Source of the DNA: Micromonospora sp. NBC_00389
Lineage (GTDB): Bacteria > Actinomycetota > Actinomycetes > Mycobacteriales > Micromonosporaceae
Length of the DNA stretch: 64,000 nucleotides
Reading direction: 5' to 3'
Assembly: GCF_036059255.1 (NCBI RefSeq)
Contig: NZ_CP107947.1
Location: 7,130,001 to 7,194,000 of the forward strand
The notes under the pieces were generated by a model. The model saw nothing but the letters and a program-made list of their open reading frames with translations, had not been told where the DNA came from and made no database searches. Both the position numbers and the translations under genes were made by a program. Shown piece after piece: positions 1-7,798 of this stretch (positions are counted from its first letter, which is position 1; every line of letters begins with the position of its first letter).

Positions 1-162
1 GGCCGTCGCCCCGGCGACCCGGCGTTCGGCGCCCGGCCGTTGCCGGTGGCCGGGGTCGCGGGGCACGACGGCTACCTGGTGCCGGGCAGCGCCACGCTGG
101 TCGCGGTGGCGGCGGTCGTGCGGGACGGAGCCGCCGCCGAGCGGGCGGGGAGCGCCCGGTGA
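1..162 (+). CDS. C-terminal fragment of an unrecognised protein
   Basis: The first reading frame is open from the window edge to a TGA at 160-162, giving the last 53 residues of a protein that begins upstream. The fragment includes GHDGYLVPGSATLVAV and ends in GSAR. I do not recognise the family from this much sequence. The stop overlaps the GTG start of the acyltransferase gene (GTGA), so the two are probably co-transcribed and translationally coupled. Confidence 0.55.
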   Translation, partial: GRRPGDPAFGARPLPVAGVAGHDGYLVPGSATLVAVAAVVRDGAAAERAGSAR

Positions 163-1334
163 GCCGCGACCGGGCGGTCGACGCGCTGCGGGCGTACGCC
201 ATCGGCGGGGTGGTGCTGGGGCACTGGCTCGTCACCGGCCTGGTGCTGGGTGACGACGGTGGGCTGCACCAGGCCAGCCCGCTGACCGCGCTGCCCGCGC
301 TGGCCCCGGCGACCTGGGTGTTGCAGACGCTCGGGTTGTTCTTCTTCGCCGCCGGGTTCGGTTCGGCCCGGTCGCTGGCCCGCTACCCGGGCGGGCCGGG
401 CGGTTGGCTGGCCGGCCGGCTGCGCCGGCTCCTGCTGCCCACGGTGGCACTGCTGGGCGTGGGTGCCGCCGTGTTGCTCGCCGCCACCGTGGCCGGCACC
501 CCGGACGACACGCTCGTGGTCGCGCTGCGGCTCGCGGTGAGTCCGCTGTGGTTCCTGCTGCCGCTGTTGCTGCTGGTCGCGTTGACCGGCCCGCTGGTCG
601 CCGCCGTCCGCCGGTGGGAGGTGGCGCTCTGTGTCGCGCCGGCGGTGGTCGTGGTGGCGGCGGCCGACCTGGCGATGCGCCTGCTGCCGGCCGGCGCGGG
701 ACTGCCGCCGGTGAGTGTGGTGACGGCCTGGGCGGTGCCGTTCCTGCTGGGCGTGGCGCACGCCGACGGGCGGCTGGTCGGCCGGCGGGTGGCGGGCGCG
801 CTGGCCGGTGGTGGCGCCGCGGCGCTGGCCGCGCTGCTGGCGCTGGGCTATCCGGTCAGCGCGGTCGGGGTGCCCGGGGCGGGGGTGTCCAACCTGAACC
901 CGCCGTCGCTGCTGGCGGTGGCGTTGGCGGTCACCCAGGTCGGGCTGGGGCTGCTCGCCCGGCCGATGCTGGAACGGCTGCTGGCCCGGCCACTGCCGGG
1001 CCGGGCGGTGACCGAGGTGAACCGGAACGCGGTGCGGATCTACCTGTGGCACCAGCCGGTCCTGGTGGCGGTGACCGCGCTCGTCGCCCGGGGCGGGCTG
1101 GCCCTGCCGGGGCTGCACACCGCGCCGGACGACCCGGGCTGGGTGCTGGCCCGGTGCTGCTGGCTGCCGCTTTTCGCCGTGGTGCTGGTCACCCTGGTGC
1201 GGGCGGGCCGGCCGGCGCAGCGGCTGGGCCAGCCGGGCGGTGGAGGGAGCGCCGGCCGGTCGGCCGAGTGCGTCCCGGCGGCACCGCGGGTGTACGATCA
1301 TCGACGTTCCGGCCCGGCCGACTTCAGGAGGTGA
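159..1334 (+). CDS. Acyltransferase 3 family integral membrane protein
   Basis: 391 aa. The N-terminus RDRAVDALRAYAIGGVVLGH matches the start of acyltransferase family 3 (OafA/NodX-like) proteins, where an Arg near the first membrane helix and the following His are typical. About ten hydrophobic segments follow, separated by short basic loops, as in the family. Members move acetyl or other short acyl groups across the membrane onto sugars, peptidoglycan, lipids or secondary metabolites; the acceptor cannot be read from sequence. The GTG start overlaps the preceding stop. The last codons (AGG AGG TGA) lie inside a large hairpin that may end the transcript. Confidence 0.75.
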   Translation: MSRDRAVDALRAYAIGGVVLGHWLVTGLVLGDDGGLHQASPLTALPALAPATWVLQTLGLFFFAAGFGSARSLARYPGGPGGWLAGRLRRLLLPTVALLGVGAAVLLAATVAGTPDDTLVVALRLAVSPLWFLLPLLLLVALTGPLVAAVRRWEVALCVAPAVVVVAAADLAMRLLPAGAGLPPVSVVTAWAVPFLLGVAHADGRLVGRRVAGALAGGGAAALAALLALGYPVSAVGVPGAGVSNLNPPSLLAVALAVTQVGLGLLARPMLERLLARPLPGRAVTEVNRNAVRIYLWHQPVLVAVTALVARGGLALPGLHTAPDDPGWVLARCCWLPLFAVVLVTLVRAGRPAQRLGQPGGGGSAGRSAECVPAAPRVYDHRRSGPADFRR

Positions 1335-1375
1335 TCGCTGTGCGAGATAGCGATCCTCCCAGTCGTGGCCGGGCC
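1311..1375 (+). terminator. Large imperfect hairpin at the acyltransferase 3' end
   Basis: Outer arms 1311-1323 and 1361-1375 pair (GGCCCGGCCGACT with AGTCG-TG-GCCGGGCC, a two-base bulge). Inner arms 1327-1339 and 1349-1359 pair (GGAG-GT-GATCGCT with AGCGATCCTCC), leaving a nine-base loop. There is no U-tract, as is common for actinobacterial terminators. The hairpin contains the acyltransferase stop and an extended Shine-Dalgarno-like AGGAGGTGATC, so an RNA switch is an alternative to a terminator. Confidence 0.5.
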
Positions 1376-1393
1376 GATGGTCAGCCCCGCTGA
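1340..1393 (+). other. Possible 17-codon ORF behind a perfect SD sequence
   Basis: GTG at 1340 follows AGGAGGTGATC, an uninterrupted 11-base match to the anti-SD end of 16S rRNA, and opens a 17-aa frame MRDSDPPSRGRADGQPR ending at 1393. The SD is paired in the hairpin described above. It may be a leader peptide or chance: the SD also encodes the last codons of the acyltransferase. No obvious target gene follows closely. Confidence 0.2.
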
Positions 1394-1583
1394 GCCACGA
1401 CTCAGTCTGGTGAGCTGACCCCGCTCCGCTCCCCGCCACCCGGCTCACGCCGAGGTGCGCGTGCCGCGCCGTCCGATTCCGGACGGTCGCCGGGAGCCGC
1501 CCGGTCACGACTTCGTGTGCGCGTCCCCACCCCTGCGGTCCGCCCCCGCACGCGGACCGTCCAGCCGCCACCCGGAGCCGTCC

Positions 1584-1670
1584 ATGAGCCGCTACGTCGC
1601 CCCGCTGGGCTTCACCCTCGCCGCCGTCTGGGTGGCCGTCGTCTTCGTACTGGCCGGCGGCGGTCACTGA
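1584..1670 (+). CDS. 28-aa single-pass membrane peptide
   Basis: ATG at 1584 opens a frame of 28 residues with a central hydrophobic helix (GFTLAAVWVAVVFVLAGGG), ending at 1670. The hydrophobic run and lack of competing genes support a real micro-membrane protein, but there is no strong SD and no recognisable family. It sits between the acyltransferase and the convergent VWA gene. The adjoining bases 1394-1583 and 1671-1745 show no other gene. Confidence 0.4.
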   Translation: MSRYVAPLGFTLAAVWVAVVFVLAGGGH

Positions 1671-1745
1671 CCATCGTTCTCCCGCCCGCTCTCGTCACGC
1701 TGGCCGGACGAGCGGTGCCCGGGACCAGCCCGGGCACCGCCGACG

Positions 1746-2696
1746 TCAGAGCATTCGCGACGACCAGAGCAGGCTGAGCGCGCCGGCGCAGAGCGCCAAC
1801 AGCAGTGCCAGACCGGCATACCACTGGGTCACCTCGCGGGGCTCGGTGCGGAACCCGATCGAGCTGCCCATGTCCTGGTAGACCTGCTTCAACTCGCTCA
1901 CCGAGGCCGCCTCGTAGAAGTAGCCCTCGGTGGTCTCGGCCAGCTCGGCCAGGGCCAGCCGGTCCACCGGCACCCGCTGGAGCTGGCCGCCGATGTCCAC
2001 CTGGCCGGTGTCGGTGCCGAAGGCGATGGTGGAGACCGGCACGTTGGCCGCCTGCGCGGCCGCCGCCGCCTCCTCCACCGATCGGCCGGAGGTGCGGAAC
2101 CCGTCGGAGAGCAGCACGATCCGGGCCGGCGGGATGCCCGCCGCGCCGTCGGCCGGCACCGACCGGATCGCCTCCAGACAGGTGAACACCGCCTCGCCTG
2201 TCGCGGTCGCCTCGGCCAGCACCAGCCCGTCGATCGCACTGGTCACCGCCGCCCGGTCCTTGCCGGGCGGGACCAGCACGTTGGCCGCCTTGGCGAACGA
2301 GACGAGACCCAGGTTGTAGCTCTCCGGCAGCTCGCCGACGAACTGCTTGGCCGCCTCCTGGGCCGCCTCCAGCCGGTTCGGCGCCACGTCGTCGGCCTGC
2401 ATGGACAGCGACACGTCGATGGCGAGCATCACGGTGGCCCGCTCCAGCGGCTCCTTGGTGTCCACCGCGGGCCGGGCCAGCGCGGTGGCCAGCACCAGCA
2501 GGCAGAGCAGGAACGCCGTCGCCGGAACGTGTCGTCGCCAGCCCAGCCCCTTCGGCGCCACGGTGCGCAGCAGATCCACGTTGGTGAACCGCATCGCGTA
2601 CGTCCGGCGGTGCAGCTGCCGCCAGAGGTAGAACGCGGCGAGGGCGAGCACCGGCAGCACGGCCAGCAGCCACCACGGTTGCATGAAACGGATCAT
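1746..2696 (-). CDS. VWA domain membrane protein (BatA-like)
   Basis: 316 aa. Two N-terminal membrane segments (about 8-27 and 58-75) flank a cytoplasmic stretch. A von Willebrand A domain follows with the MIDAS motif DVSLS (D94, S96, S98), a downstream LLSDG strand, and a C-terminal membrane helix (about 293-312). This is the layout of BatA/YfbK-type proteins that work with MoxR ATPases. The start ATG overlaps the TGA of the DUF58 gene (ATGA at 2693-2696). It is the last gene of the moxR-DUF58-VWA operon. The family is linked to metal-dependent assembly or stress functions, but the client here is unknown. Confidence 0.85.
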   Translation of the reverse strand: MIRFMQPWWLLAVLPVLALAAFYLWRQLHRRTYAMRFTNVDLLRTVAPKGLGWRRHVPATAFLLCLLVLATALARPAVDTKEPLERATVMLAIDVSLSMQADDVAPNRLEAAQEAAKQFVGELPESYNLGLVSFAKAANVLVPPGKDRAAVTSAIDGLVLAEATATGEAVFTCLEAIRSVPADGAAGIPPARIVLLSDGFRTSGRSVEEAAAAAQAANVPVSTIAFGTDTGQVDIGGQLQRVPVDRLALAELAETTEGYFYEAASVSELKQVYQDMGSSIGFRTEPREVTQWYAGLALLLALCAGALSLLWSSRML

Positions 2697-3676
2697 CGTG
2701 TCGTCCCCCGGGTACGCGCGTGCCGCTGCGCGGCCACGAAACGCACCATGTCCAGCAGCCAGTCTCGGTCGGTACGCAGACGCAGGTGGGCCGCGCCGGC
2801 ACCGCGCAGCGCGGCGGCGATCGTGGCCCGCTGGGCGGTGGCGGCCTCGGCGTAGCGCTGCCGCAACCGCGGGTCGGCGGTCTGCACCTCGTGCAGCTCG
2901 CCGCTCTCCGGGTCGACCACCGGCAGCACGCCCACGTCGGGCAACTCCAGCTCGCGCGGGTCGACCACCTCGATCGCCAGCACGTCGTGCCGGACCCGCA
3001 GCTTGCGCATCGGCCGGGCCCACTGCTCGGCCGGCGCGAGGAAGTCCGAGACCACCACGGCCACCCCGCGCCGTCGGGGCGGGCGGTTGAGCATCTCGAT
3101 CAGTGCGCCCAGGTCACCCCGGCCGGGCTGGATCGCGGTGTTGGCGACGGCACGCAGCAGACCCTGCGCCTCCTTGCGACCGGAGCGGGCCGGCAGCCGG
3201 GTGAGCACCCCGGGCCCGGCCTGCGGTGGCCCAGCCCGCCATCGCCGGGTCGGCGCGGGAGCGCCGCCGCCGGTGCCGATCACCGCACCGATCCGGTTGC
3301 CGCCGCGCACGGTCAGGTGGGTGATGGCGGCAGCGGCGGCGACCACCACCTCCCGCTTGAGCCACTGCCCGGTGCCGAAGTCCAGGCTGGCCGAGAGGTC
3401 CAGCGCCAGCCAGGTCTCCAACTCCCGGTCGGCGACCGTACGCCGCACGTGCGGCGTCGTGGTCCGCGCGGTGACCGGCCAGTCCATCCGGCGGACGTCG
3501 TCGCCGGGGCGGTACTCCCGCGACTCACCCGCCTCGCTGCCCGGCCCGGGCAGCAGCCCGGCGTAGTCGCCCTGGAGCATGCCGTCGAGCTTGCGGGTGA
3601 CCAGCAACTGAAGCCGGGACAGCACGGCCTCGCTGCGATCGGCGAGGGGGGCGGGTCGAGGGGTGGGTGAGGTCAC
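2693..3676 (-). CDS. DUF58 domain-containing protein
   Basis: 327 aa. It contains the DUF58 signature: SREYRPGDDVRRMDWPVTAR in the N-terminal half, followed by a VWA-like fold (LALDLSASLDFG, then VVVSDFL). DUF58 proteins are regular partners of MoxR AAA ATPases and VWA proteins. The ATG start overlaps the TGA of moxR (3673-3676), and its own stop overlaps the VWA start, so the three genes are tightly coupled. There is no membrane anchor, so it is probably cytoplasmic. Confidence 0.88.
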   Translation of the reverse strand: MTSPTPRPAPLADRSEAVLSRLQLLVTRKLDGMLQGDYAGLLPGPGSEAGESREYRPGDDVRRMDWPVTARTTTPHVRRTVADRELETWLALDLSASLDFGTGQWLKREVVVAAAAAITHLTVRGGNRIGAVIGTGGGAPAPTRRWRAGPPQAGPGVLTRLPARSGRKEAQGLLRAVANTAIQPGRGDLGALIEMLNRPPRRRGVAVVVSDFLAPAEQWARPMRKLRVRHDVLAIEVVDPRELELPDVGVLPVVDPESGELHEVQTADPRLRQRYAEAATAQRATIAAALRGAGAAHLRLRTDRDWLLDMVRFVAAQRHARTRGTTR

Positions 3677-4779
3677 GGGCGCTGCCCGGGCCAGCCTGCG
3701 CCCGGCGGCGGGGCGGTCGGTGACGGGGATGCCTGCTGCCGGGGGGCGACCGCCGGGAGCGGGATGGTGGACATCACCCGGTGCACGATGTGGTCGGCCG
3801 GCACGTCATCGGCGAGCGCGTCGTAGCTGAGCACCAGCCGGTGCCGCAGGATGTCCGGGGCGATGTCCTGCACGTCCTGCGGCAGCGCGTAGTCCCGCCC
3901 GCGCAGCAGCGCCAGCGCGCGGGTGGCCCGGACCAGGCCGAGCGAGGCGCGCGGGCTGGCCCCGTACTGGATCAGCTGGGCGACGTCCGGCATGCCGTGC
4001 TCGGCCGGGGCCCGGGTGGCCAGCACCAGCCGGACCGCGTAGTCCACCAACGCGTTGTGCACGAAGACCTGGTCCGCCTTGCGTTGCAGGGCGATCAGGT
4101 CGGGGGTGTCGAACACGGCCGTCGGCTCCGGAGCGGCGACACCCATCCGGTAGACGATCTCCCGCTCCTCGGCGTCGGTCGGGTAGCCCACCACGATCTT
4201 CATGAGGAAGCGGTCCCGCTGCGCCTCCGGCAGCGGGTAGACGCCCTCCTGCTCGATCGGGTTCTGGGTGGCCATCACCAGGAACGGGTCGGGCACCCGG
4301 TGGCTCTCCCCGCCGATGGACACCTGCCGCTCGCTCATCACCTCGAGCAGCGCCGACTGCACCTTGGCCGGTGCCCGGTTGATCTCGTCGGCGAGCAGGA
4401 AGTTGACGAACACGGGGCCAAGCTCGACGTCGAACTTCTCGCTGGACTGCCGGTAGATGCGGGTGCCCATGATGTCGGCCGGCACCAGGTCCGGGGTGAA
4501 CTGCACCCGGGCGAAGGACCCGCCGACGACCTTCGCGAGGGTCTCCACCGCCAGGGTCTTGGCCACCCCGGGCACGCCTTCCAGCAGGCAGTGGCCGCGG
4601 GCGAGCAGCGCCACGAACATCCGCTCCACCATCCGGTCCTGCCCGACGATGACCCGTTTGATCTCGAACAGCGCCCGCTCCAGCAGGGTGGCGTCCTGCG
4701 CGGGTGTGGTCACCGGCTCGGGTCTCTCCGGGGCCACCCCGTTCGGCGTCGGGGCGTCGGGCATGGTCGGCTGGGCCAC
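3673..4779 (-). CDS. MoxR-family AAA+ ATPase
   Basis: 368 aa. Walker A is GVPGVAKT, Walker B LLADEINRAP and sensor 1 ATQNP, with the MoxR-typical EQEGVYPLPEAQRDRF following. MoxR ATPases act as chaperone-like remodellers with VWA and DUF58 partners. I chose GTG at 4779 because GGAGG lies 4 bases upstream; the internal ATG at 4764 has no SD at a useful distance. The open frame extends much further upstream, but that part is low-complexity and non-conserved. The C-terminal tail is Pro/Ala-rich. Confidence 0.9.
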   Translation of the reverse strand: MAQPTMPDAPTPNGVAPERPEPVTTPAQDATLLERALFEIKRVIVGQDRMVERMFVALLARGHCLLEGVPGVAKTLAVETLAKVVGGSFARVQFTPDLVPADIMGTRIYRQSSEKFDVELGPVFVNFLLADEINRAPAKVQSALLEVMSERQVSIGGESHRVPDPFLVMATQNPIEQEGVYPLPEAQRDRFLMKIVVGYPTDAEEREIVYRMGVAAPEPTAVFDTPDLIALQRKADQVFVHNALVDYAVRLVLATRAPAEHGMPDVAQLIQYGASPRASLGLVRATRALALLRGRDYALPQDVQDIAPDILRHRLVLSYDALADDVPADHIVHRVMSTIPLPAVAPRQQASPSPTAPPPGAGWPGQRP

Positions 4780-5020
4780 CGGTCCTCCACAGCGTTTGTC
4801 GGTCGTCGCGGCTGGTGCGGTATCAAGACTCGCACGCCTTCCTGAGTGGCGAGGGGGGGAGAAGCCGATTTTCGCCGCGCCGTCCCGAGCGGCCGAATCG
4901 CCCGCCACGGGTGGACACGGACCGGCCAGCCGCGTGTACGATTCACCCCGTCGCCGGGCGGCTCCCCCCGTGGCCGCCCGGCGCTCAAACCTTCCGTCCC
5001 GCCGTCCTAGACTGGCAGGG
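4780..5020. other. Intergenic region between divergent moxR and zinc-motif gene
   Basis: 241 bases with no gene. It carries the moxR SD at the left and, at 5008-5013, TAGACT seven bases before the ATG at 5021, a good -10 for a leaderless transcript of the rightward gene. No palindromic operator stands out. Confidence 0.4.
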
Positions 5021-5251
5021 ATGAGCACCCCCTCCCCCGCCGAAGAGGCCCTGATCTGCTCGGCCCGGGGCTGCCGCGCCCCCGCCGTCTGGGCGCTGGA
5101 GTGGAACAATCCCCGCCTGCACGACGCCGAACGGCGCAAGACCTGGCTGGCCTGCGGCGAGCATCGGGGCAGCCTCGGCGACTTCCTGGACGCTCGCGGC
5201 TTCCTGCGTGCCGTCACACCGGTGCCCGGATCGCCTACCCTCGACATGTGA
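5021..5251 (+). CDS. Small protein with a Cys4-like zinc motif
   Basis: 76 aa. ICSARGCRAPAVWALEW is followed by ACGEHRGSLGDFLDARGFL, giving C-x4-C and, about 30 residues on, C-x2-H. This spacing suggests a small treble-clef type zinc-binding fold. Similar short proteins are common in actinomycetes without assigned function, and I cannot name a role. The ATG has TAGACT as a -10 seven bases upstream and no SD, which fits leaderless translation. The stop TGA overlaps the GTG of the next small frame. Confidence 0.7.
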   Translation: MSTPSPAEEALICSARGCRAPAVWALEWNNPRLHDAERRKTWLACGEHRGSLGDFLDARGFLRAVTPVPGSPTLDM

Positions 5252-5357
5252 GCGAGCGCAGCGGGCGAACCATGAGGCACAGCAGCGTGGCGTCTCGCGC
5301 CGCTGCCGAGCGGAGCGAGGTGGCGGCGTGAGCGAGCAGAACGGATCCCATCGGTGA
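5248..5357 (+). repeat. REP-like insert holding two GTGA-coupled mini-ORFs
   Basis: Between the zinc-motif gene and the PH-domain gene lies an approximately 100-bp stretch rich in GAGCGAGCGCAGCG and its variant GAGCGGAGCGAG. It reads as a chain of frames joined by GTGA overlaps: 5248-5331 (27 aa, starts MSERSGRTMRHSS) and 5328-5357 (9 aa), the latter overlapping the GTG of the next gene at 5354. The base pattern looks like a dispersed intergenic repeat rather than a gene, yet it preserves translational coupling across the gap. Confidence 0.45.
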
Positions 5358-6052
5358 GCGCGGAGGACCGCGTCGACCCACCGGCTCCCCCCGGACCCAC
5401 CTCCCCGTCCTGGCCGCCCACCCCGGCCACGTCACCTCCCCCACCGGCCGGCGTCATGCCAGCGCCCGGCGCCGTGCCGACGTCCGGCCCGCTGCCCGCC
5501 GCCGGTGGCCCCGGCCCGGCCAGCGCGGCACCCGGTCCCCTGCTGACGGGCGGGCCGGTCGGTCGCGGCCCCCTGGAGCCGTGGCCGGACACGGTCCGCT
5601 GGCAGCCGATCTCCTCCGACCTGATCTGGGTCGAGCTGATCCGGTTAGCGATCGTGGTCGCCATCGGGCTGGCGGTGACGGCGATCGGGTGGGCGCTGAG
5701 CGGTCACTGGTTGTTCGGGCTCGCCCTCGCCGTCGTGCTGGTGCTCGGCGGGTGGCGCGCCGTGGCCATCGTCCGCGCGGTCCGGGCCTGGGGGTACGCC
5801 GAGCGGGAGGACGACCTGCTCGTCCGGCACGGGCTGCTGGTCCGGCGGCTCTCCATCGTCCCGTACTCCCGCATGCAGTTCGTCGATGTCAGCGCGGGGC
5901 CGCTGGAGCGCCTCTTCGACCTGGCCACCGTGCAGTTGCACACAGCGGCGGCGGCGAGCGACGCCCGGGTGCCGGGGCTGCGGCCGGCGGAGGCGTCCCG
6001 GCTGCGCGATCGGCTCACCGCGCTCGGCGAGGACCGGGCGGAGGGGCTGTGA
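5354..6052 (+). CDS. Bacterial PH-domain (YdbS-like) membrane protein
   Basis: 232 aa. A long Pro/Gly/Ala-rich N-terminal segment (1-80) precedes two membrane helices (about 98-118 and 120-142). A bacterial PH domain (bPH2, YdbS/YdbT type) follows, with the typical LLVRHGLLVRRLSIVPYSRM and QFVDVSAGPLERLFDLATV. The GTG start overlaps the end of the preceding mini-ORF. It is paired with a larger YdbT-like protein 43 bases downstream. In Bacillus the ydbS-ydbT pair has been linked to resistance to an antimicrobial peptide; the role here is inferred only from the family. Confidence 0.85.
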   Translation: MSAEDRVDPPAPPGPTSPSWPPTPATSPPPPAGVMPAPGAVPTSGPLPAAGGPGPASAAPGPLLTGGPVGRGPLEPWPDTVRWQPISSDLIWVELIRLAIVVAIGLAVTAIGWALSGHWLFGLALAVVLVLGGWRAVAIVRAVRAWGYAEREDDLLVRHGLLVRRLSIVPYSRMQFVDVSAGPLERLFDLATVQLHTAAAASDARVPGLRPAEASRLRDRLTALGEDRAEGL

Positions 6053-6095
6053 GCACTCGACCGGTCGACCACCGGCTGCGCCGGGGACCGGCCCG

Positions 6096-7730
6096 ATGAA
6101 CGACGGTCCCGCCGAGCCGGACACCCGGCCGCCCCCGCCACCCGGCGGCGCGCCCCCCACCGGCCCGCCACCCGCCGACGCCGTGCCGTACGGCGCCGTA
6201 CCGCCCGGTAGCGCTGTGCCCTACGGGGCTGGACCGCCCGGCGGCACGCCGCCCTACGGCGCCTTGCCACCGGGCGGCACGCCGCCCTACGGCGCCTTGC
6301 CACCGGGCGGTTCGCCGCCCTACGGTGCCGTGGCACCGGGCGGTGCGCCGCCCTACGGAGCTGTACCGCCCGGGGTGCCGTATCCCTGGCCGATGCCGCC
6401 GACCGATGGCGACGGCGAACCACGACAGCGGCTGCATCCGCTCAGCCCGCTGCTGCACGGGGCCAAGTCGCTGGTCGTGGTGATCGCCGGGCTGTCCTGG
6501 TCGACGCTGTCCCGGGTCGGGTTCGGCTGGTTCGCCGCCATGGTGGTGGTGCTGGCGCTCGGCGCGACCGTGCTGTCGGTGGTCAGCTGGTACAACACCG
6601 GCTATCACGTGGTGGGCCGCGAGCTGCGGGTGTACGAGGGGCTGCTCTGGCGGCGTACCCGGGCCATCCCGCTGGAGCGTTTGCAGGCCGTGGAGGTGGT
6701 CCGACCGCTGCTCGCCCAGCTCACCGGCCTGGCCGAGCTGCGGCTGGAGGTGGTCGGCGGGGGCAAGACCGAGGCGCCGCTGGCGTACCTCGGAGTGGCC
6801 GACGCGGCCCGGCTGCGCGAACGGCTGCTGGCCCTGGCCGGACGGGCGTCGCAGCCGCCCGCGCCGGGCCTCGCGGTGCCCGGGGCGGCCCCGGGAACCG
6901 TGCCGCCGGCGGCCGCGCCGGGCCGGCCGCTGCACGCGGTACGCAACCAGAGCCTGCTGGTCAGCCAACTGCTCACCCCGCAGGCGTTCCTGCTCCCGTT
7001 CGGTCTGGCCTTCGTCGTGGTGCAGTTCGTCACCGCTGGGTCGTGGTCGTTCGTGGCGGTGGCGAGCACGCTGACCGCGATGGCCGGTGTGCTGCTGCAA
7101 CCGATCCGCCGGGTCCTCGACGACTGGAACTTCCGGCTGGCCCGCGACGGCGGCACGCTGCGGGTGCACAACGGCCTGCTGGAGACCCGGGCGCAGACCG
7201 TGCCGCTGGACCGGGTGCAGACCGTACGGGCCACCTGGCCGCTGCTCTGGCGGGTGAACGGCTGGCTGCGGTTGCGGCTGGAGGTGGCCGGATACTCCGT
7301 CGCGGAGGCCGATGATCGCAACCGGCCGGACCGGCTGCTGCCGGTGGGTGACCTGCCGACCGCCACGATGATCGTCGCCGAGGTGCTGCCGGGGGTACGC
7401 CTCGACGCGCTGGCGTTGCAGCCACCGCCGCCCCGGACCCGCTGGCTGCACCCGCTCGGCCGTGGCGCGCTCGGCGCCGGCCTGTTCGAGCGGGTCTTCG
7501 CCACCCGGTCCGGGCTGCTCACCCGGCAGTTGGCGATCGTCCCGTACGCCCGGATCCAGAGCGTGCGGGTGGTGCAGGGGCCGGTACAGCGCCTGCTGGG
7601 GCTGGCCACCGTGCACGCGGACACCGCGGGCGGGTCGGGTGCGGCCGCCCAGGACCGGGACCTGGCGGAGGCGTGGGCACTGGCGGCCGAGCTGACCGCC
7701 CGCTCGCACGCCACCCGGCTGCCCGGCTGA
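6096..7730 (+). CDS. PH-domain (YdbT-like) membrane protein with Pro-Tyr-Gly repeat
   Basis: 544 aa. Residues 1-105 are a cytoplasmic Pro/Gly/Tyr-rich tail with an 11-residue repeat around PPYGALPPGGT. Paired membrane helices and three bPH2-type domains follow; recurring patterns include VPLDRVQTVRATWPLLWRVN and IVPYARIQSVRVVQGPVQRL. This is the three-domain YdbT layout. ATG 6096 was chosen because no in-frame start lies between it and the end of the upstream PH gene. It probably forms a complex with that protein. Confidence 0.85.
   Translation: MNDGPAEPDTRPPPPPGGAPPTGPPPADAVPYGAVPPGSAVPYGAGPPGGTPPYGALPPGGTPPYGALPPGGSPPYGAVAPGGAPPYGAVPPGVPYPWPMPPTDGDGEPRQRLHPLSPLLHGAKSLVVVIAGLSWSTLSRVGFGWFAAMVVVLALGATVLSVVSWYNTGYHVVGRELRVYEGLLWRRTRAIPLERLQAVEVVRPLLAQLTGLAELRLEVVGGGKTEAPLAYLGVADAARLRERLLALAGRASQPPAPGLAVPGAAPGTVPPAAAPGRPLHAVRNQSLLVSQLLTPQAFLLPFGLAFVVVQFVTAGSWSFVAVASTLTAMAGVLLQPIRRVLDDWNFRLARDGGTLRVHNGLLETRAQTVPLDRVQTVRATWPLLWRVNGWLRLRLEVAGYSVAEADDRNRPDRLLPVGDLPTATMIVAEVLPGVRLDALALQPPPPRTRWLHPLGRGALGAGLFERVFATRSGLLTRQLAIVPYARIQSVRVVQGPVQRLLGLATVHADTAGGSGAAAQDRDLAEAWALAAELTARSHATRLPG
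6251..6382 (+). repeat. 33-bp tandem repeat inside the YdbT-like gene
   Basis: Four consecutive 33-bp units beginning GCCCTACGG (6251, 6284, 6317, 6350) encode the 11-residue PPYGA-x-PPGG-x unit. The first two units are nearly identical and later ones drift. Such repeats are prone to copy-number change. Confidence 0.8.
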
Positions 7731-7767
7731 CCGCTCGCTCGCAAGCCACCCAGCTGCCCGGCTGACC
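7702..7767 (+). repeat. Tandem duplication spanning the ydbT-like stop codon
   Basis: A 31-base segment (7702-7732, GCTCGCACGCCACCCGGCTG onward) recurs at 7737-7767 with two mismatches and a 35-base period. The first copy includes the stop codon; the second lies just after it. This is a recent local duplication with no evident function. Confidence 0.75.
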
Positions 7768-7798
7768 CGTTCCGCCGGCCGCCGGCCAACCCTCGGCG

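Noticed and set aside
1340..1393. 17-aa ORF as a Cys-type leader peptide
   Set aside because: It has no run of Cys or other regulatory codons and no downstream biosynthetic gene.
5886..6095. N-terminal extension of the YdbT-like protein into the preceding gene
   Set aside because: The extension overlaps the upstream PH gene in another frame and has no similarity.
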